Assembly: GCA_024402335.1 (NCBI GenBank)
Contig: JAKSTZ010000018.1
Coordinates: 1 to 45,157 of the forward strand
Reading direction: 5' to 3'
DNA: 45,157 nt
Origin: Bacteroidales bacterium
GTDB lineage: Bacteria > Bacteroidota > Bacteroidia > Bacteroidales > UBA1715
Shown piece after piece: positions 23,460 through 32,222 of the stretch. Positions within the stretch are counted from its first letter, which is position 1. Each line of letters opens with the position of its first letter. The position numbers and the translations under genes are program-made. Below the pieces are notes generated by a model, which did no database searches, was not told the origin of the DNA, and saw only the letters and a program-made list of their open reading frames with translations.

Positions 23460-24502
23460 TTTGACAAAAGAATCAAAGAATGGTCTTTGTTTTGGAAATG
23501 GTTATAGACCAAAATTGTACGTATATCTTGTATGTTTTGGCCATTGTAACATAGGTGTTGTGGTACAATTCCTCTCTTTAGACATGTAGCAGCGGTATAT
23601 ACCCCAAAACTTGGTGCAGTAAACGATTCTCCAAAAATATTTTTATACCAACAAATAGGTTTGTCAGCAAAGAATGTTTGCGCGAATTCTTTGTATATGT
23701 CGTCATTTTTTTTGTCTCCGCTTAAACCAAGCATAATTGCATCTATAGAACTGATGTTTGCTTGCTCCATCAAATTTGTGATAGCTTGTTGCATTCTTTC
23801 TTTTGATGGTTTATATAGAAGTTCAATGTCTTGTAATTTACAAAGAGATTGTTCTTTTGGCTCGGTTGCTAAAGTGATGGCTGCGGAGCATTCTCCTGCA
23901 AAAGAACCGTTAGTGTTGCTATTTCTTAAAATGTCTGTAGAAATCTCGTTTTTCCAATATCCGATTTTTCCTAACATATTGAAATAGTCTGGAGTCATTT
24001 CATCTTGACCGCTTACTAGTGCATTTTTTATCTTGCCTAATTTCATTTGAATAAATGCGTCTGAAAGTGCCGATTCAAACGAAGTTCCACGGTGCGAATA
24101 GGTGCAGTTGTAACCATTACATTTTAGGAATAATGCAACTTGTGAACTAATCGTATTGTGAGTTGATTGCATGAAAAATGTAGGTTGTAGAAATTCTTCA
24201 CCTTCTTTTACCATAGCGGAAAGAAATTTTTCGGTGTTTTCTACACATCCAAGTCCAGTTCCTGTAATGATAGCGTCAAGTTCTTGTATTTCAGCTTGTT
24301 TTAATGCTGATAGTGAAGTTGCAATGGCACGTTTTATTAGTTTTCCCATTCTTCTTGAAGCTATAGGCGAGATGAATTGTTTGTAGTCTGGCTCTATAGA
24401 ACGATTGTAGGGAAGAGTGGGAATGATAGGATTTTCAAACCAATCTTCACAAAGAGGATTTTGTATTGAAATTTGTGCTGCGGATTGAATGAAAATCTCC
24501 AT
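23453..24502 (-). CDS. Ketosynthase-like protein without catalytic residues
   Basis: Start at ATG 24502 (349 aa), one base after the previous gene; an upstream start at 24553 overlaps that gene. The fold follows the beta-ketoacyl synthase pattern, but the nucleophile position reads YSHRGTSFESAL, so Gly139 sits where STACSSS has Cys. The SAHGTGT His is replaced (GLSGDKKND) and the second His region reads KNIFGES. It therefore should not condense acyl chains itself. It resembles a chain-length-factor-like partner, as in KS-alpha/KS-beta pairs. Confidence 0.75.
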   Translation of the reverse strand: MEIFIQSAAQISIQNPLCEDWFENPIIPTLPYNRSIEPDYKQFISPIASRRMGKLIKRAIATSLSALKQAEIQELDAIITGTGLGCVENTEKFLSAMVKEGEEFLQPTFFMQSTHNTISSQVALFLKCNGYNCTYSHRGTSFESALSDAFIQMKLGKIKNALVSGQDEMTPDYFNMLGKIGYWKNEISTDILRNSNTNGSFAGECSAAITLATEPKEQSLCKLQDIELLYKPSKERMQQAITNLMEQANISSIDAIMLGLSGDKKNDDIYKEFAQTFFADKPICWYKNIFGESFTAPSFGVYTAATCLKRGIVPQHLCYNGQNIQDIRTILVYNHFQNKDHSLILLSKC

Positions 24503-24503
24503 A

Positions 24504-25700
24504 TTATTGAATTTTTGAGAATATACAAGAAGAGTCATTGCCACCAAAACCAAAAGAATTATTCATAATGTGTGACATTTGTTTCTTTTTGGTTTTAGTA
24601 TTTGGTTGAATAGTGATGTTTTCGATTCTTTCGGCAAAGTTGAGGTTTGCCGGCACGAAATTGTTTTGTAATGCCAATATGGAAATAACCGATTCTACGC
24701 TTCCTGCAGCACTTGTTGTATGTCCAGTGAAAGCTTTGGTGGAAGAGAAGTCCGGAGTTTGTTCTCCAAAAACTCTTGTGATGGCAATACTTTCGGTCTC
24801 GTCGTTATTTCCGGTACCAGTACCATGCGCACTGATATAATCTATATCTTTTGGCAGTAGACCGGCATCTTGTAAAGCTCCTTGCATAGCCAAAAATGGA
24901 CCTTGACCGTTTGGTGAAGTCGCTGTTTGGTGGAATGCATCGCAGAAATTGGCATAGCCGCTTAGCTCACATAAAGGCGTCACACCTCTTTGTGTGGCAT
25001 CGTTTGCTTTTTCCAACACAAGATATGCAGCACCTTCTCCTAAATTCAATCCGGCACGATTTTGAGAGAATGGTTTACAAACTTCTCTGTCAAGAATCAT
25101 TAGTGTATTGAATCCGTTTAGGTGGAATTTGCTTAAGCATTCAGTTCCTCCGACAACAGCAGCATCAACTTTTCCTGCTTTTATAAGATTTGCGCCTATA
25201 ATAAGAGCATTAATGGCAGAAGAACATGCCGTTGAAATTGTGGTGGTTACGTCGAACATTCCGAAATAGTCTGCTATGTCGTCTGTTCCTGCACCGCAAT
25301 CGTGGGCTGCAATGTATTGGGAGTGAGAATCGTTTTCTAAGAAGTCAATGTAGAACTGCTCACTTTTCTCCATACCGCCAACGGTTGTTCCGTTTATGAA
25401 AGCAATTCGTTTGGGTTTATTTTCCGACAGTTTCGCTTGTTGTATAGCTTCTTGTGCGGCAACAATACCCATTAATGGAGTGCGGGTAATTAGTTGTTCT
25501 TCAGGAATGTTTAGCATTTGCTTCATTTCTGAATCGGAGAATGGAACTTCGGAAACGGGAATGTCGTTGTGCATCGTTTGAATATATTTGATAGCACCAA
25601 CGGCAGATTTTTCTGCTAACAAAGCTGCAAGAGTTGCATCTTTTCCTTTCCCTAATCCCGAAATGACACCCATTCCGGTAACAACTAATTTTTCACTCAT
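24504..25700 (-). CDS. Beta-ketoacyl-ACP synthase (active-site complete)
   Basis: This 398-aa FabF-type condensing enzyme has nucleophile Cys159 in STACSSSI, His292 in SAHGTGTG, Lys322 and His327 in KAFTGHT, and the C-terminal GFGGNDSS. The triad is intact. It probably elongates the chain with malonyl-ACP. It starts 4 bases after the ACP gene and is followed one base later by the catalytically dead homologue, consistent with an active/inactive pair. Confidence 0.93.
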   Translation of the reverse strand: MSEKLVVTGMGVISGLGKGKDATLAALLAEKSAVGAIKYIQTMHNDIPVSEVPFSDSEMKQMLNIPEEQLITRTPLMGIVAAQEAIQQAKLSENKPKRIAFINGTTVGGMEKSEQFYIDFLENDSHSQYIAAHDCGAGTDDIADYFGMFDVTTTISTACSSAINALIIGANLIKAGKVDAAVVGGTECLSKFHLNGFNTLMILDREVCKPFSQNRAGLNLGEGAAYLVLEKANDATQRGVTPLCELSGYANFCDAFHQTATSPNGQGPFLAMQGALQDAGLLPKDIDYISAHGTGTGNNDETESIAITRVFGEQTPDFSSTKAFTGHTTSAAGSVESVISILALQNNFVPANLNFAERIENITIQPNTKTKKKQMSHIMNNSFGFGGNDSSCIFSKIQ

Positions 25701-25704
25701 TATG

Positions 25705-25962
25705 TTATTTTGTTCTATTGTTAGAAATAAATTCAGCCATTACGCGAATAGACTTGAAGATTTCTTTTCCTTTTTCAGAATTGTCAACTTTAATGCCGTA
25801 GTTCTTTTGCATTAACATCATCAATTCCAAAGCATCGATAGAATCCAAGCCAAGACCTTCACCAAATAGAGGGGCATCAGTATCAATGTCTTCAGGAGTG
25901 ATTTCTTCCAAGTTTAATACTTCGATAATTTCTTTCTTTAATTCTAAAATTAATTCTTCCAT
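25705..25962 (-). CDS. Acyl carrier protein
   Basis: The 85-aa acidic helical protein carries the phosphopantetheine motif LGLDSIDALELM, with the Ser of DSI as attachment site. It probably carries growing polyene chains. It is the second ACP of the cluster, and starts one base after the KS N-terminal-like gene ends. Confidence 0.93.
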   Translation of the reverse strand: MEELILELKKEIIEVLNLEEITPEDIDTDAPLFGEGLGLDSIDALELMMLMQKNYGIKVDNSEKGKEIFKSIRVMAEFISNNRTK

Positions 25963-25963
25963 A

Positions 25964-26575
25964 TTATAAATTGTATAATGTATGTAAATTTTCTATGTTT
26001 AATTCTTTGTTATTCTTTGGATTACGTGTGATATATGTGAATAATACATCACAGTTTCCATCGAAAAATTCAACCCAACCACAAATGCAAGCATCTATGG
26101 TAGAGTCTAAAAATGCACTTTCTGCAAAGGAACAAAATTTTTGTGGATTAAATTGTTCCATTACGTAAAAAGCGCTTTCTCCCATGGTTTTATTTCTGAT
26201 AGAAATTTCTCCGGTAACGATATTCGCCAAAGTATAGACAAACACTGCAGGGCTCGGAAAATAATCGTCGTTATTTTGTATAGTTTTTTGATATGCAGTG
26301 TCGTCATCGAGTGAAGAACTGCGGTTGCAACAAACAACAGCTATATTCTCTTTTGGAGTTGTTTTATCAATATCAATGGATTGTAGTACAAGTTCTGATC
26401 CTAAGAACCCGCATTTTGCAAGGTTGTCCATCTTAAAGAATTTAGGATACGATATTTTTGCAGCGTGATAGATGTCGGTCAACCACGATTGTTCACGAGG
26501 AATTTCTATGCTATTGTCGTTGACAATAACGCTATTGTTTGTGATTCTGCAATATGATTCAATTCCTAACTTCAT
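25964..26575 (-). CDS. Ketosynthase N-terminal-like protein, non-catalytic
   Basis: This 203-aa protein resembles the N-terminal half of a ketosynthase. AVVCCNRSSSLDDDT matches the early strand, and FPSPAVFVYTLANIVTGEIS with IRNKTMGE matches the region before the active site, but no Cys nucleophile follows. Similar short proteins sit in aryl polyene clusters as 3-oxoacyl-ACP synthase-like accessory subunits. It shares one base with the upstream KS (TAATG). The role is inferred only from context. Confidence 0.65.
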   Translation of the reverse strand: MKLGIESYCRITNNSVIVNDNSIEIPREQSWLTDIYHAAKISYPKFFKMDNLAKCGFLGSELVLQSIDIDKTTPKENIAVVCCNRSSSLDDDTAYQKTIQNNDDYFPSPAVFVYTLANIVTGEISIRNKTMGESAFYVMEQFNPQKFCSFAESAFLDSTIDACICGWVEFFDGNCDVLFTYITRNPKNNKELNIENLHTLYNL

Positions 26576-27714
26576 TATCTTGTTTTTTTGAAAAGTAAAG
26601 CTGCATTACTGCCACCAAATCCCGAAAGAACTTTCATGAAATAATCTTCCGTACAGGCCTGATTCTGCATAAGTGAATTGATAGGAGCAACTGTTCCTCT
26701 TTCTTGTAGATTGTTGGTTTTCAACGCCGTATTGTCTATAATCGCTAACGAAGAAATGATAGATTCCAGAACTCCGGCTGCACCAAGTGTATGTCCGAAG
26801 TAAGCTTTAAGACTATTGATAGGTCGATTTTGAAGTCCAGCACTTGTAAGTGCCAACGATTCCATGTCATCGTTGTATGCGGTGGCAGTTCCATGTGCAT
26901 TTACAAATGCAATTTGTTCAGGTTGAATAGTTTGCATTGCTTTTTTTATGGCAAGATACAGCCCTGCACCGGTTCGTGACGGACCGGAAATGTGATTTGC
27001 GTCGTTTGCCATGGCTCCGCTTACAAGCTCTATGCTATTTGCTGGTAAACTGTCGTTAGTTTTTCCGTATATGATAGTTGCCGCTGCTTCTCCTAAATTA
27101 AGTCCTACACGATTTTTGTCGTATGGTTTACAAAGTTCCGGAGCTAATGCTTTGAATGATTGGAAGCCTGAAACTATGAATTTCGAAAGCATGTCGGCGC
27201 CGACAACAATTACTGTTTGTATGTTGTTGGATTGGAGTGTACGAAGCGCTGTTATTTGTGCTGCAGCTCCCGAAATGCACGCATTGGAAATGATGATAGG
27301 TTCATTTTCATTCTTGAAAAATTCAGCTATAATTTTAGCAGATTTCCATAAATGAATACGATTACTCTCAAATCCGTTAAGGTTTTCCAATAAGTGAACG
27401 TTTCCTTTTGTAGTTGATAGTACAAATTGTACGGAAGAATCGTTTGTTTTAATAGATGTGTTTTGTAAAGCGTAGAAAACACTTAGTATAGCCATTTTTT
27501 CGAACTTCGTATAGCGGGTGTTCGAATGGTTTATTTTGGAAAACTCATTGTCAAGAATTTCATTATCGATTACAGAACCCATAAATGGTTCTGGTAGTCC
27601 AAATTCGTTTTCATGAAGACAGATATTGGTCTTGCCAGACTTTACAGCAAGGTAATTTGCTTCAGAAGAAAAGCCCAGTGGAGAAATAATATTATGTGCT
27701 AATTGATAAATCAT
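26575..27714 (-). CDS. Beta-ketoacyl-ACP synthase (active-site complete)
   Basis: Start ATG 27714 overlaps the thioesterase stop as ATGA; a further start at 27750 would overlap it by 40 bases. The 379-aa enzyme has Cys146 in NACISGAA, His274 in NAHGTATA, Lys303 and His308 in KAYFGHT, and GFGGSNAA at the C-terminus. It is a second intact condensing enzyme and could start the chain or do a distinct elongation step. With KS 24504-25700 it is one of two active ketosynthases in the operon. Confidence 0.92.
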   Translation of the reverse strand: MIYQLAHNIISPLGFSSEANYLAVKSGKTNICLHENEFGLPEPFMGSVIDNEILDNEFSKINHSNTRYTKFEKMAILSVFYALQNTSIKTNDSSVQFVLSTTKGNVHLLENLNGFESNRIHLWKSAKIIAEFFKNENEPIIISNACISGAAAQITALRTLQSNNIQTVIVVGADMLSKFIVSGFQSFKALAPELCKPYDKNRVGLNLGEAAATIIYGKTNDSLPANSIELVSGAMANDANHISGPSRTGAGLYLAIKKAMQTIQPEQIAFVNAHGTATAYNDDMESLALTSAGLQNRPINSLKAYFGHTLGAAGVLESIISSLAIIDNTALKTNNLQERGTVAPINSLMQNQACTEDYFMKVLSGFGGSNAALLFKKTR

Positions 27715-28151
27715 TCTTCGTAGGTTGGAAGTCCGTTCATTTTTTTCCATTCGTTAATAAATGGAGGAGTTGTCCACATTAGATTGTAGTCCGTATCGAG
27801 AAATACTTGTACTGTTCGTCCTGTTGCACAAAGTTCGTTCGTGTTACGGTCATAAATTTCGTAATCAAAGATCAGTTTTGCCGCAGGTGTGTTTTTGAAT
27901 TTTATCACAATACGTGCTTGGTCTTCGTATTTTAATGGGCGTTTATAATTGAACTTTAGTTCTACAAGTGGTGCATAGAAACCAAATTCGTACATGCGCA
28001 TGTATTCCAATTGGTATTTTCTACCGAATTCTTCTCGTGCATCTTCAAAGTAAAGAGCATAGTTGCCATGCCATACAATACGCATGGAATCAACTTCGCT
28101 AAAACGAATGTCGAAGTTTTTTTCTGCTTGTAGGACTATCTCTTCGCTCAT
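27711..28151 (-). CDS. Acyl-CoA/acyl-ACP thioesterase (YbgC/4-HBT type hotdog)
   Basis: This 146-aa protein carries RFSEVDSMRIVWHGNYALYF (the Asp and surrounding residues mark the 4-hydroxybenzoyl-CoA thioesterase family) and EDAREEFGR. Length is right. It could release or trim the finished chain. It begins 2 bases after the dehydratase gene. Confidence 0.87.
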   Translation of the reverse strand: MSEEIVLQAEKNFDIRFSEVDSMRIVWHGNYALYFEDAREEFGRKYQLEYMRMYEFGFYAPLVELKFNYKRPLKYEDQARIVIKFKNTPAAKLIFDYEIYDRNTNELCATGRTVQVFLDTDYNLMWTTPPFINEWKKMNGLPTYEE

Positions 28152-28153
28152 AC

Positions 28154-28588
28154 TTATTTACTTTCCTTATCAGTTAAAGCAACCTTAACCTCGCCGTCGG
28201 CAATAAGTATATTGTTGCATGTAACTTTTGTATTGAGTATGGTCATGTTCATAAATCCTCCTAATGTTTCTTCTACGGTTGTTGTAAGTTCGTCACCAAC
28301 AGAAGGATAGGAATGTATAGTGATGTTTTTTAGTGAAGCGACCACACCGATTTTTACACTTTGTGATTCTATGACTTTATTTATGTATCCAATTCTTGCC
28401 GCACATGTTTGTGCCATGTTTTCAAGTATTCCACCTGCTGAAAGCGTGCCATTTTCGGCAAGCATAACATTGTCTTTGGTAATAAGAAATGTTGAAGAAG
28501 CAATTTTCCCTTCAAAAGACACTAATTTGTCAACCATTACGAATGGTGGACGTTGTGGAATAAGTTCGGAAATTGGAATGTCGACCAT
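28154..28588 (-). CDS. ApeP-like hotdog dehydratase homologue
   Basis: The 144-aa hotdog protein starts MVDIPISELIPQRPPFVMVD, typical of FabZ-like/ApeP-like domains. The classic HFPG motif is missing and replaced around LAENGTLSAGGILENMAQ, though the Glu-x-MAQ helix is kept. This non-canonical form is typical of aryl polyene clusters. Its catalytic role is uncertain; it may pair with the 22104-22463 dehydratase. It starts 2 bases after the methyltransferase gene. Confidence 0.75.
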   Translation of the reverse strand: MVDIPISELIPQRPPFVMVDKLVSFEGKIASSTFLITKDNVMLAENGTLSAGGILENMAQTCAARIGYINKVIESQSVKIGVVASLKNITIHSYPSVGDELTTTVEETLGGFMNMTILNTKVTCNNILIADGEVKVALTDKESK

Positions 28589-28590
28589 TG

Positions 28591-29676
28591 TTATTGTAAT
28601 TTACAAACTAAAATGCTATGACCTAATCCAAGACCATCGTGTATTGTTTCCACTTGTAAACCGGCAGCTTCAACACAGCGAATCATATCTTGTGAATAAT
28701 ACATTTTTGAATTTCCGTTTGCCAAAGCTGTGAAGTATATGCTGATTTGTGCTAAACAATAGGAAGCTGTTTCAAACTTTTGTCTATCCCACAATGTTTC
28801 CATAATGTATAGACGAGTGTCTTTGCTCATAGATTTTGCGGCACGAGTAAGGATGCTTGTTACTTCTTCTTCGGAGAAGCAATCAAGGAATTGACTCATC
28901 CAAATGGCGTCAAAGTTTGTTGGAAAAGGAACGTTTTTGTCTAATAAATTTGCACCGTGTCCTAAAATTCTGTCGGCTCCTTCTATACCTTTTGTTTGGT
29001 TACGCATCATTTCCAATTGTTGTGGCAAGTCCATAATAGTGACTTTTACATTTTTGTCGTATCCTACACATTGTAAAGCCCAACGACCTGTATTTCCGCC
29101 AACATCAAGCAATGATTTAGGTTTGTTTGCAAACACTATTTCTAATGCTTGTTGGAAAGAATTGTCGGAATAGAAATGGTCAAAACCGAACCAGCTTTTT
29201 TGTACTTGTGCCGGTAGTTGTGAAAGACCTTCGTAAATTGTTGGCCAACTACCAAAGACTTTTAAACCTTCAGGTTTGCCATTAAGAAGAGCTTCTTCTA
29301 AGTTGAATAATCCCAAGTAGTTTACGTCGTGGTTGAAATCCATATTAACACGAGCCATGTCGTCGTGAATTAGGAACCAACCAGCTTTGGCAAGGTAGAA
29401 TTTTTTATCTTTCAGTAGAACTGTACCAATGGTTAGAGATGATTCCAACAAACATTGTGCGGCATAGCGAGAAAGTTTAGCTTTTTCTGCAATTTCGGTC
29501 AATGAAAGACCTTCTTTTGCATTGTTAAGCATTTCGAAAATGCCGAATTTTACCATTAAGCGAGATACTTGGAACACGATAGGACCAAATGCTATTTCTT
29601 GTGCCAAACGTTGTGCTTGTGCGGCATTGAATCTCTCCTTGGAGTATATTTCTTTTTGAGGTGACTGTAATTCCAT
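28591..29676 (-). CDS. SAM-dependent O-methyltransferase
   Basis: ATG 29676 is chosen; a TTG at 29685 lies at the predicted transcription start. The 361-aa protein has an N-terminal winged-helix dimerisation domain (30-110) and a Rossmann methyltransferase domain with LLDVGGNTGRW (motif I, 189-199), IMDLPQ and GHGANLL. This is the plant-COMT-like Methyltransf_2 family. It probably O-methylates an aromatic head group. It has its own promoter (29692-29723) inside the acyltransferase 3' end. Confidence 0.88.
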   Translation of the reverse strand: MELQSPQKEIYSKERFNAAQAQRLAQEIAFGPIVFQVSRLMVKFGIFEMLNNAKEGLSLTEIAEKAKLSRYAAQCLLESSLTIGTVLLKDKKFYLAKAGWFLIHDDMARVNMDFNHDVNYLGLFNLEEALLNGKPEGLKVFGSWPTIYEGLSQLPAQVQKSWFGFDHFYSDNSFQQALEIVFANKPKSLLDVGGNTGRWALQCVGYDKNVKVTIMDLPQQLEMMRNQTKGIEGADRILGHGANLLDKNVPFPTNFDAIWMSQFLDCFSEEEVTSILTRAAKSMSKDTRLYIMETLWDRQKFETASYCLAQISIYFTALANGNSKMYYSQDMIRCVEAAGLQVETIHDGLGLGHSILVCKLQ

Positions 29677-29691
29677 TTCAATCAATTTTTA

Positions 29692-29723
29692 CAAAGGTAC
29701 AAATTATGAAAGTTCTTCCCAAA
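29692..29723 (-). promoter_or_regulatory. Internal promoter of the aryl-polyene-like operon
   Basis: On the minus strand TTTG (29723-29720), 20 nt, then TACCTTTG (29699-29692) is a full Bacteroidetes consensus. It sits at the end of the acyltransferase gene, about 16 bases before the methyltransferase ATG. Confidence 0.55.
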
Positions 29724-30606
29724 AATCATAGTAATTAAACCATTGTTCAGGATATTTTTGTAGAATATCTTCCAATGTCGTAACGAATTGTTTTCCTAAA
29801 TGTTCTGCTTTTTTTACAGAAGAACACTCATCGGTAGGATATTCAAGTTTACGTACATAGCCATGATATGAAAGACCTTTTTCTTTCATAATATAAACGA
29901 CATAAACTGGGGCGTCTAGTTGTGCGGCGATTCTAAATGCGCCGATAGGAAATTTTGCAGGTTTGCCGAAGAAATCAGCTGAAAAAGATTTTGGGCTACC
30001 AAATAATCTATCGCCGTGGATAATTACCATGTTGCCTGTTTCTATTGCATCTTTTATTGCAAATAAGTGAGACATGTCGTTTGTAACGGAAATAAGGTTC
30101 ATATTGAACTGGGAAAGAGTTTGTTTCCTACGTTCGATAATTGCTTGTGATTCACCGGCGTAAACAAGACTATAAAATTGTTTTTTGTCTTGGTGAAGAC
30201 AATGGGCGGCAAGTTCAAAATTGCCGACATGTGCGCTCATTACAAATGAACCTTCGGGATTGTTTGTTGCTTTGGTGAAGATGTCAATATCCTCAACTTC
30301 AATGTTGAATTGTTTTGTGTTTCCTGCAAGTAGTGCGAATTTATCTAATACAACTTTCCCAAAAGTAATGTGGTTTCTATATGTTGCTTTAAATGCCTGC
30401 CATTTGGTCAAACCGATATGTTTTTGAAAAAAAGTCATTGCACAGTTGTAGCCTTTTCTGCCAAACAACATATAAAAAGGGATGACAAAATACAAAACAG
30501 GGTATAGGACAGAAACCCTTATTTTACCTAAGACGGTAAATAAAAACCACTGTCCAAAGGAACCGCCACCGGTTTTACCTTTCCATTGACGGTCTTGAGT
30601 TTCCAT
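29704..30606 (-). CDS. LpxL/HtrB-type lysophospholipid acyltransferase
   Basis: The 300-aa protein has one N-terminal membrane segment (about 25-50) and the LPLAT catalytic motif HVGNFE (H-x4-E) in MSAHVGNFELAAHC. IIHGDRLFG and FPIGAFRIAAQLDAPVYVVYI follow. This is the lipid A late-acyltransferase family. In APE-type clusters it likely links the chain to a lipid or sugar acceptor. It starts directly after the first ACP gene. Confidence 0.9.
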   Translation of the reverse strand: METQDRQWKGKTGGGSFGQWFLFTVLGKIRVSVLYPVLYFVIPFYMLFGRKGYNCAMTFFQKHIGLTKWQAFKATYRNHITFGKVVLDKFALLAGNTKQFNIEVEDIDIFTKATNNPEGSFVMSAHVGNFELAAHCLHQDKKQFYSLVYAGESQAIIERRKQTLSQFNMNLISVTNDMSHLFAIKDAIETGNMVIIHGDRLFGSPKSFSADFFGKPAKFPIGAFRIAAQLDAPVYVVYIMKEKGLSYHGYVRKLEYPTDECSSVKKAEHLGKQFVTTLEDILQKYPEQWFNYYDFWEELS

Positions 30607-30849
30607 TTATTGAAGTTTACTTTCTACGTAATCGTAGAATTCCGACAGCGTTTGAATGTTTTTCATTTCTTCTGGCTTGATTTTGAAGCCGAAGTTGCTT
30701 TCGATTAGTGCAACAATATCAATGAAATCAAGGCTTTCTATTCCAAGGTCTTTTTTTAGAAGCGCATTGTCGTTGATTTTATCTTGATCTATTTCGATTT
30801 CATCTACCAAAATGGTATTAATTGTTGTAATTATTTCTTCGCGTGTCAT
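30607..30849 (-). CDS. Acyl carrier protein, first gene of the operon
   Basis: The 80-aa protein has the phosphopantetheine site LGIESLDFIDIVAL (Ser of ESL). It is the first gene of the long minus-strand operon and is preceded by a TATCTTTG -7 box. Having its own ACP directly before the acyltransferase suggests this ACP feeds the acyl transfer step. Confidence 0.92.
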   Translation of the reverse strand: MTREEIITTINTILVDEIEIDQDKINDNALLKKDLGIESLDFIDIVALIESNFGFKIKPEEMKNIQTLSEFYDYVESKLQ

Positions 30850-30866
30850 ATTTTATCAATTTGATG

Positions 30867-30874
30867 CAAAGATA
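30867..30874 (-). promoter_or_regulatory. -7 box of the aryl-polyene-like operon
   Basis: The minus strand reads TATCTTTG, an exact TAnnTTTG match 17 bases before the ACP start. No clear -33 TTTG. Confidence 0.45.
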
Positions 30875-30962
30875 AAGAAAAATAGGAATATTGACATATT
30901 CGCTAATCATTTATCACTAAAAGCTACTAACTAGCTACTTAATATTCATAACAGATTACTAA

Positions 30963-32219
30963 TCAGGTTTTTTGCTTTTTCTTTTTGGCTGCAGGAAATA
31001 AGACATTGTTAAGTATTAGTCTGTACCCAGGTGAGTTTTTGTGATTGTCAAGATTAGTCGGTTGATCACCTACGTAGTGTCGGTAATCTTCTGGGTCGTG
31101 TCCTCCATAAAATGTCCATGTCCCTTTTCCGAGTGTTCCATGGATGTATTTGGCCTCATTTGCAGATTTTAGTTCTCCCATAATGATAGTTGTTGGTTTT
31201 ATCAAGCTTTCGTTGAAAGCAGTTGTCTGTCCCATAAAACCTTTGATTATCATTGTATGATTTTGACAAAGCATGGTAGGAACTTGGTCCCATTTTGCCG
31301 AAAATTCAAATAAGGTGAAAAAATCAGCAGTTTCATTAACTTTTCGAGTGTCGGTTACGTCTATGTCGGAATATTCGTATTCAAGTGGGTTTCTTCGTAA
31401 TGTGAAGTTTTGGAAAGCAAGACATTTGTTGTAGTCTAATTTTTCTTGTGCTTGTGGATCGGCGGGATCGCCGTCAAACATATATTCGCAAATGTCAACG
31501 TCGTCGGCTGCAAGTGCAATGTCGAAAGAATCCGTTCCGGAACACATTGCAAAAAGGAAACCGCCGTTTTCAACATAGGTTTTTATTGTTTTCGCAACAT
31601 AAAGTTTTAAATCAGAAACTTTAGAAAATCCATAGGATTTTGCTTCTGCTTCAGCGTTTCGTTGTTGGTCTCGATACCATTGTGCATTTTTGTAGCTGGC
31701 GTAAAATTTACCATATTGACCTGTAAAATCTTCGTGGTGCATGTGTAGCCAGTCATATTTGCTTAGATCGCCATTTACAATTTCTCCATCGTAAATTACA
31801 GTATATGGAATTTCTGCATACGTGAGTGCAAGTGTGACGGCATCGTCCCATGGAAGTTTGTCTTTGGGAGAATAAACTGCCATTTTGGGCGCTTTCTCTA
31901 ATTTTACAACATCCATGTTCGCGTCATCGGAAGAGACTTCGGCAAGAATGGATGAAACCTTTACATCGGCTATAATTTCGTATGTTACACCACGAATGTC
32001 GCATTCGCTTTTTATATCAGGATTGTATTCTATAAGAAAACTGCCACCGCGATAGTTTAAAAGCCAATCAACTGTAACATTATTTTGTAGCACCCAATAG
32101 GCTATTCCGTATGCTTTGAGATGATTCTTTTGTACACCATCCATGGGTATTAGAAATCCAAAAGCAAAGGATAATTGGCATAGTACAAGAAAAAAATATG
32201 TGGTAATTATTTTTTTCAT
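30963..32219 (-). CDS. Conserved secreted Bacteroidetes protein (often mislabelled asparagine synthetase B)
   Basis: This 418-aa protein has a signal peptide (MKKIITTYFFLVLCQLSFAF) and a GFLIPMDGVQKNHLKAYGIAYW start that I recall from Bacteroidetes proteins annotated as asparagine synthetase B. No N-terminal glutaminase Cys or PP-loop is visible. The middle (ENGGFLFAMCSGTDSFDIAL) and YGGHDPEDYRH look like a class I glutamine-amidotransferase/ThuA-like fold. The function is unknown. It lies 3 bases after dnaB on the same strand. The C-terminus ends in a basic KKKKQKT tail. Confidence 0.65.
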   Translation of the reverse strand: MKKIITTYFFLVLCQLSFAFGFLIPMDGVQKNHLKAYGIAYWVLQNNVTVDWLLNYRGGSFLIEYNPDIKSECDIRGVTYEIIADVKVSSILAEVSSDDANMDVVKLEKAPKMAVYSPKDKLPWDDAVTLALTYAEIPYTVIYDGEIVNGDLSKYDWLHMHHEDFTGQYGKFYASYKNAQWYRDQQRNAEAEAKSYGFSKVSDLKLYVAKTIKTYVENGGFLFAMCSGTDSFDIALAADDVDICEYMFDGDPADPQAQEKLDYNKCLAFQNFTLRRNPLEYEYSDIDVTDTRKVNETADFFTLFEFSAKWDQVPTMLCQNHTMIIKGFMGQTTAFNESLIKPTTIIMGELKSANEAKYIHGTLGKGTWTFYGGHDPEDYRHYVGDQPTNLDNHKNSPGYRLILNNVLFPAAKKKKQKT

Positions 32220-32222
32220 ATC

